DNA of 10,226 bases from Thalassiosira profunda. Its lineage: Eukaryota > Bacillariophyta > Thalassiosirophyceae > Thalassiosirales > Thalassiosiraceae. Positions 6,192 to 10,226 of the stretch are shown in pieces. The DNA lies in contig JALLAP010001165.1 in NCBI GenBank assembly GCA_036939355.1, forward strand, positions 1-10,226. Direction: 5' to 3'. The notes below the pieces were generated by a model. The model saw nothing but the letters and a program-made list of their open reading frames with translations, was not told the origin of the DNA and made no database searches. The position numbers were made by a program, and so were the translations under genes. The stretch's first letter is position 1. Every line of letters begins with the position of its first letter.

Positions 6192-6226
6192 CCCAAACGC
6201 TGATTCTGCACATTTTAGTGTTTGGG
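6192..6226. repeat. Inverted repeat (stem-loop or palindromic site)
   Basis: CCCAAACGCT at 6192-6201 pairs with AGTGTTTGGG at 6217-6226 over ten bases, with one G-T wobble, around a 15-nt centre; two more pairs (one wobble) extend it inward. It lies 35-69 nt upstream of the ATG at 6157 on the minus strand, so it may be a leader hairpin of that mRNA or a dimeric binding site. Confidence 0.5.
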
Positions 6227-6400
6227 TCTCTTCACATTCACCATCCTCGATCGCGCCGAGCGCTGCTCTCCTGCCCACACCACGGCTCGCCCCTGTAGAC
6301 GACGCTCAACGAGACGTGCGCCAACCCGGAGGGGCACGGACGACCGCGCTGCATGCAAAAGGGCGCCCTCTTGCCGACAGGCGTAGACGGCATCATACGA

Positions 6401-6420
6401 ATTGATCATCGATCGTCAAT
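6401..6420. repeat. Imperfect 20-bp palindrome upstream of the RRP6-like gene
   Basis: ATTGATCATCGATCGTCAAT equals its reverse complement at 16 of 20 positions, with ATTGA/TCAAT ends and an ATCGAT centre. It lies 46 nt upstream of the ATG at 6466. The first ten bases are identical to 3736-3745. It may be a regulatory site; there is no independent evidence. Confidence 0.4.
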
Positions 6421-6465
6421 CATCACCATCCATCGGCACACACATCAGTGCCCTTCCTCGACAAA

Positions 6466-8628
6466 ATGGGACGCTATCGCCGAGGGCGCAAACACGGGAA
6501 GCGCTGGCATCGCAAGCGTGACGGCGATGGAGATGCATTCTCACGGGAGGATTGGGCATTATTGGAGAATTATCTGCTCGAGTACCGAACAAAGGCATAT
6601 GATGCGCATACCAAGCGTCCGGAGAGCACCAGCCATCAACGCGAGAATGCACCCCCTGCTGATTCGCCAATTCTGATTGGAGGCCACAATTTCGCGCCCA
6701 TCACCGAGAAGCTTGTCGCTCAGCCATACTTCGACCTGCCTGATACCCTGACTGCCAAGGAGCGCCGCAAAATTCACAGCCTTTGCGCTGATCTCGGCTT
6801 GTACCATGCGGGTGCCGGAAAGAAGGATGACAAAGCCAGAAAGAAGGATGGCAACCGGGTTAACACAAACGGGGATGCTGCTACCATTGTGTCCGGTGAT
6901 TGCAATGGATCTGCTGATTTCCCACTCAAGCGAAGAAATGCAGTTTCCGCATTTGCAGATGGATTGCAACACGTCCCAGATCTAGAAAAGCTGCATGAAT
7001 CGTCGTCTTTTCCATCACGCACCTGCAAGCCTTGGTACAATCACGCCCACGGCAGTTCAACAAACAATGCAATCCAAAAGCGAATCGAGGCAATAGAAAT
7101 GGAGAAGCTACAAATACGAGAGATGACCGCGTTTCCGGAGAAATCACTACGGGAATCTGACTGCTTGGACTTTGCCGTTCTGAACTCCTTGGACTTGTCG
7201 AACGTACCGTCGTCCGAGGATACGCCTTGGATGCTGGTGGATACCGTGGCAAAGCTGAAGCAATGCGTTGACGAGCTTTCAAAGATCAGCGAATTGGCGT
7301 TTGACTTGGAGATGTGCACCGTTGGCGAAGGAAACGGCAAAAGCGTCCGCACGTGCCTCATCCAGCTCGCGTCCAATGTTCCTGTTGATATCAATGGGAA
7401 AGAAGCGTTCAAGGAATACGTCATCGACCCATTGCAAGTATGGGACGCAATACCGGCTCATCTCGGGCCACTCTTCTCTGATCCCAACGTTGTAAAGATT
7501 GGCCACGGCATCGGAGGGATGGACACTACGAGCTTGCATCGAGACTTTGGCATTTTGATCCTGAACGCCTTCGATACCTTCGAGGCATCTGTCATTCTGA
7601 GCCAGAAGAAGAAAGGAGGTTTGGGGCTGGCACATCTTTGCCATCATTACAGTCTGCCCAACTGGGAACAATACAGTCAACTGAAGCACACATACCAGAA
7701 CTCGGACTGGAAAAAGCGACCTCTCGACAGCGATGCATTGGAGTATGCACGCTGTGATGTTCGCTGCTTGGTTACATTGAGGAAGCTGCTGATGAGGGAC
7801 CTGGCGAAAATGGCAATGCTCGGAGGTAGGCGTTTGATGTTTGGCTCTAGCATGGAAGATGACAGCGACGTGAATTCAGCACTGGTTGATGAGATGCAAT
7901 CCTTTGATTTGCAAGCAGAGGCAGAGAACAGTGCCGAGCCATCTTTTTCAGAGAGTGAATTCAATGGCACTGCAAGCAGCAACTCTTTGGATGGGTTCAA
8001 TGGCGCTGAGAACACAGCGACTGCTGCGAAAGTCTCAGATATCACCAGGACAGTTATCAATGCAACCGAGCTTCCCGCATACGAGATGCTCATGAAAGCC
8101 ATCTCAATCAGCCAAAAAAAGTGCCTCAAACTTTGGACCGGAGACGACGAAGAGCCGATAATGGAGAACCAATCGCTCCTTTCCTTAATTAAGCGAGCTG
8201 CAAAACAAGAGGGCCAATGGTCCGCGGCTCAAATGCGACTGTACGAACAGCTTGCGGAATGGCGAGGGAGCGTGGCTCAACGCGAATACATCAGTGCGTC
8301 AGAAGTGTGCTCGCTGGACTGTTTGGTATATGTCGCGCACAGACTGCCTCAAGACCACTGGGAGATGCGCCGATATTCGTATGCGCTACCCCCGCTGCTG
8401 GAAGATGGCAGCTTGCCGTATTGCAAAGAGCTGTGCAAAATGGTGGCGTCTTCGAGCTGCTCAATTCTGGCCGAATCAAAGAGCATGAGAGTGTTGTTTT
8501 ATTCAGAGGGAAATGCATCCCAACAAAATGAGACTGTTCGAGTGCAGAGAAAGTTGATGAAAGTTCTGATAACGACAGCGGCTGCTGGTGTTATCATCCT
8601 CGCAGTGAAACGAATGGGAAGAAGATAG
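6466..8628 (+). CDS. RRP6/EXOSC10-like 3'-5' exoribonuclease (DEDDy + HRDC) with C-terminal membrane anchor
   Basis: The 720-residue protein belongs to the RNase D/RRP6 family, which trims RNA from the 3' end using two metal ions. The start is the ATG at 6466 (context AAAATGG); an in-frame GTG 18 nt upstream can be ignored. Residues 1-20 are strongly basic and 21-255 poorly conserved. The exonuclease core spans about 256-450 with every catalytic residue present: Asp280 and Glu282 (FDLEM), Asp353 (KIGHGIGGMD), and Tyr427 with Asp431 (YARCD). DWKKRPL (414-420) before the last motif is typical of RRP6. After an acidic, Ser-rich insert (462-525), an HRDC-like domain covers about 585-660 (LYEQLAEWRGSVAQRE). 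The C-terminus is a hydrophobic helix at 699-714 followed by KRMGRR, the form of a tail anchor, whereas typical RRP6 is a soluble nuclear exosome subunit. Its location and RNA targets are therefore open. Its stop is 43 bp from that of the P450 gene. Confidence 0.88.
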   Translation: MGRYRRGRKHGKRWHRKRDGDGDAFSREDWALLENYLLEYRTKAYDAHTKRPESTSHQRENAPPADSPILIGGHNFAPITEKLVAQPYFDLPDTLTAKERRKIHSLCADLGLYHAGAGKKDDKARKKDGNRVNTNGDAATIVSGDCNGSADFPLKRRNAVSAFADGLQHVPDLEKLHESSSFPSRTCKPWYNHAHGSSTNNAIQKRIEAIEMEKLQIREMTAFPEKSLRESDCLDFAVLNSLDLSNVPSSEDTPWMLVDTVAKLKQCVDELSKISELAFDLEMCTVGEGNGKSVRTCLIQLASNVPVDINGKEAFKEYVIDPLQVWDAIPAHLGPLFSDPNVVKIGHGIGGMDTTSLHRDFGILILNAFDTFEASVILSQKKKGGLGLAHLCHHYSLPNWEQYSQLKHTYQNSDWKKRPLDSDALEYARCDVRCLVTLRKLLMRDLAKMAMLGGRRLMFGSSMEDDSDVNSALVDEMQSFDLQAEAENSAEPSFSESEFNGTASSNSLDGFNGAENTATAAKVSDITRTVINATELPAYEMLMKAISISQKKCLKLWTGDDEEPIMENQSLLSLIKRAAKQEGQWSAAQMRLYEQLAEWRGSVAQREYISASEVCSLDCLVYVAHRLPQDHWEMRRYSYALPPLLEDGSLPYCKELCKMVASSSCSILAESKSMRVLFYSEGNASQQNETVRVQRKLMKVLITTAAAGVIILAVKRMGRR

Positions 8629-8671
8629 AGGCACTCATTCAATTGGAAGAATACTGCACTACCAAACCAGT
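8629..8671. other. 43-bp convergent junction between RRP6-like and P450 genes
   Basis: Only 43 bp lie between the stop codons of the two converging genes, too little for two separate 3' untranslated regions with their polyadenylation signals. Their transcripts therefore almost certainly overlap in antisense, each 3' end reaching into the other gene. Confidence 0.6.
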
Positions 8672-10225
8672 TTACAATGGGCCCTCTCGCGGTGTCGCTC
8701 GAAGCAAGACCGGGGGCACGCTTTTGATAGTGATAAAGCTGACGAGCTTCAGTGCCACGCCCTCCAGCGACGGCGACAGCGACATTTCGAACGCGCGAAT
8801 GATGGGCGCCAGTATGAGCTTTGCCTCCCAAACCGCAAAGCGCTGTCCTATGCAGTTTCGCCCGCCAGCACTGAAGGGTAAATAAGCAAAGTGGTGGCTG
8901 CAGCGACCGTGCTCCGACTTGTCCAGCCATCTCTCCGGTTGAAACTTTTCCGGGTCGGCCCAATACTTGGGATGTCTGTGCAAAAGGTAAATAGGGATCA
9001 TGACCCGCGTGTGAGGAGGGATGTCCTCGCCCAAAAGATTGACCCTGTCGCTGGTGTTGCGCACAATCATTCCGACAGGTGGGTACATCCGCAGGACTTC
9101 GCTTAAGAAGGCATCAAAGTATGTCATCTTTTCCAGCGCTGCCAGTGTAATTTGTCCGTCTTTCGGCCAGTGCTTTTGGATGTCTTGGTATACTAGCTTT
9201 TGTATCTCCGGGTGCTGAATGAGGCAGTACAAGGACCATACGCAGAGAGTGGACGTTGTTTCGTGACCCGCCACCAGAAACGTCTTCGTTTCTTCCTGCA
9301 ACTCCTGATGCGTCAGGGGCTTCTTGCGCGACCCCGATTCGGAATCCTCCGCATCGAACAGCAGTTCCATCAGGCACTGCGGCTCCTTCGTCGGATCCTC
9401 CCGGTTCTTGTAGCAATTATGCACCACCCGTTCCACAGCCCGATTGAGGATGGCCTGCGTCCGCCTCGCTTCCGGGATCAAATACCTTTCTGCCCAGGGG
9501 AGTTTGAGGTTCACCAGCACCATCCTCACGAACGACGGCATCAAGCTGGAGTATAGGCCGGTGATGAGGGGGTCCTTTAGTTCCACCTCGCAATTCTCGT
9601 CCGTGGCCCACTGTTCTATCAGCTCGATCGATTTGAACTCGTGCGAGAACCCGACCGAGCCGATGATGTCCAGAGTAATGGCAGAGAAGTGGCTGGCGAC
9701 GTCAATGTCGCTCCCCGCTCTCTCCTTCCAGGCGCTCACAATTCGATCCATTAAATCTGGAACGCACGCGTCGAGGGCCTCTTTGAGCACCCGGTTGTTG
9801 AACGACGGCTGGATCATTCGCCGGTGTCGGTGCCACGTGAGGCCTTCCAACGTCACCAACCCGTCGCCGATGACCTTTCGTAGATAAAATAGCCCTTTGG
9901 GATAGTGCGGCCTGGCCACGCCGGTCTTCGACGTCAGTATTTTTTTCACTCCATCCGCATCGAGGACGCAGATGAAGTGCTTGCCAAACAACCCCGAGTA
10001 GTGCAACAACTGCGTGTCAGGGCCGGCTTCTTTCCACCACCGTTTATGAGGCTGCATAAATGGCTCCCGCTCGAGATTTGGGAAAATTCCCACGGCCCAC
10101 TCCCGGAATGTGTAGTCTCTAATTGGGCCTGGGAGGCGGTTGAGGGGGTGGAAGCGCCACCGCAGGTAGTTGTAGAGGACGGCGGCGGCGAGCGCCGCGA
10201 GGATCCAGCAGAGCTCTGCAATCAT
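8672..10225 (-). CDS. Cytochrome P450 monooxygenase, microsomal type
   Basis: The 517-residue protein has the usual full length of a eukaryotic P450, so the ATG at the window edge is probably the true start; one further base is visible. Residues 2-20 form the N-terminal ER anchor (IAELCWILAALAAAVLYNY), followed by a basic patch and the Pro-rich hinge LNRLPGP (28-34). The C-helix motif is WHRHRR (131-136). The I-helix oxygen-activation motif is AGHETTS (319-325), the K-helix ExxR is EVLR (376-379), and PERW is at 430-433. The haem loop FSAGGRNCIG (451-460) has Cys458 as axial ligand. No key residue is missing, so the enzyme should be active with a membrane P450 reductase. Sequence style is that of the CYP3/CYP4/CYP72 clans, acting on lipophilic substrates such as fatty acids, sterols or terpenoids; I cannot name family or substrate. 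No intron is visible. It converges on the RRP6-like gene. Confidence 0.93.
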   Translation of the reverse strand: MIAELCWILAALAAAVLYNYLRWRFHPLNRLPGPIRDYTFREWAVGIFPNLEREPFMQPHKRWWKEAGPDTQLLHYSGLFGKHFICVLDADGVKKILTSKTGVARPHYPKGLFYLRKVIGDGLVTLEGLTWHRHRRMIQPSFNNRVLKEALDACVPDLMDRIVSAWKERAGSDIDVASHFSAITLDIIGSVGFSHEFKSIELIEQWATDENCEVELKDPLITGLYSSLMPSFVRMVLVNLKLPWAERYLIPEARRTQAILNRAVERVVHNCYKNREDPTKEPQCLMELLFDAEDSESGSRKKPLTHQELQEETKTFLVAGHETTSTLCVWSLYCLIQHPEIQKLVYQDIQKHWPKDGQITLAALEKMTYFDAFLSEVLRMYPPVGMIVRNTSDRVNLLGEDIPPHTRVMIPIYLLHRHPKYWADPEKFQPERWLDKSEHGRCSHHFAYLPFSAGGRNCIGQRFAVWEAKLILAPIIRAFEMSLSPSLEGVALKLVSFITIKSVPPVLLRATPREGPL

Positions 10226-10226
10226 G

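Larger units (their letters stand above)
6158..6465. promoter_or_regulatory. Divergent intergenic region between CaaX paralogue 2 and the RRP6-like gene
   Basis: These 308 bp separate two start codons facing outward. It contains a 12-bp stem hairpin-forming repeat at 6190s-6220s near the minus-strand gene and an imperfect palindrome at 6401-6420 near the plus-strand gene. No coding content was recognised. Bidirectional promoter function is inferred from orientation. Confidence 0.5.

Noticed and set aside
6448..6465. Six-codon upstream extension of the RRP6-like frame beginning with GTG
   Set aside because: Non-ATG start in a eukaryotic gene, while an ATG with good context follows 18 nt later and gives a basic N-terminus.

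Overview
The window looks like nuclear DNA from a unicellular alga whose plastid derives from a red alga by secondary endosymbiosis. A stramenopile, haptophyte or cryptophyte would fit; I cannot narrow it further. The genes are eukaryotic: a microsomal cytochrome P450, an SLC25-type carrier, a FUN14 protein, an RRP6-like exonuclease and two proteins ending in a CaaX box. They are monocistronic and intron-poor, and I see no bacterial operons or ribosome binding sites. The two introns I can propose are canonical GTGAGT...CAG. The plastid inference rests on a CP12-like protein, and on N-termini that read as signal peptide followed by a basic transit-like stretch. Two of these have Phe at the predicted cleavage site (CAA|F in the CP12-like protein, AGG|F in the gene at the left edge). 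By eye the DNA is moderately G+C-rich.

Layout, left to right:
- 1-544 (-): truncated gene for a probable plastid protein of unknown family, open to the window edge.
- 878-1684 (+): FUN14-domain membrane protein with a signal peptide.
- 1757-2743 (-): mitochondrial-carrier-family protein, nearest in its motifs to S-adenosylmethionine carriers, with a signal-peptide-like extension.
- 3069-3681 (+): CP12-like protein, probably with a 3-codon first exon and a 145-nt intron.
- 4115-4597 (-) and 5333-6157 (-): two divergent paralogues of a disordered, basic, Ser-rich protein, both ending in Cys-x-Cys-Ile-Ile-Leu.
- 6466-8628 (+): RRP6/EXOSC10-like DEDDy exonuclease with an HRDC domain and a C-terminal membrane anchor.
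- 8672-10225 (-): complete cytochrome P450.

Apart from the tandem paralogue pair, neighbouring genes alternate strand. This gives three compact divergent promoter regions of 308-333 bp and three convergent junctions, two of them only 72 and 43 bp long. At least four genes on the left encode proteins likely to enter the secretory or plastid route, but they do not form an obvious pathway. Links such as a plastid SAM importer or CP12 control of the Calvin cycle are inferences from family membership.

No mobile elements, CRISPR arrays, rRNA or tRNA genes were found. The most interesting items are the CaaX-tailed paralogue pair, the intron that appears to build the CP12-like targeting signal, the tail-anchored RRP6-like nuclease, and a strong excess of the palindrome TTGCAA.
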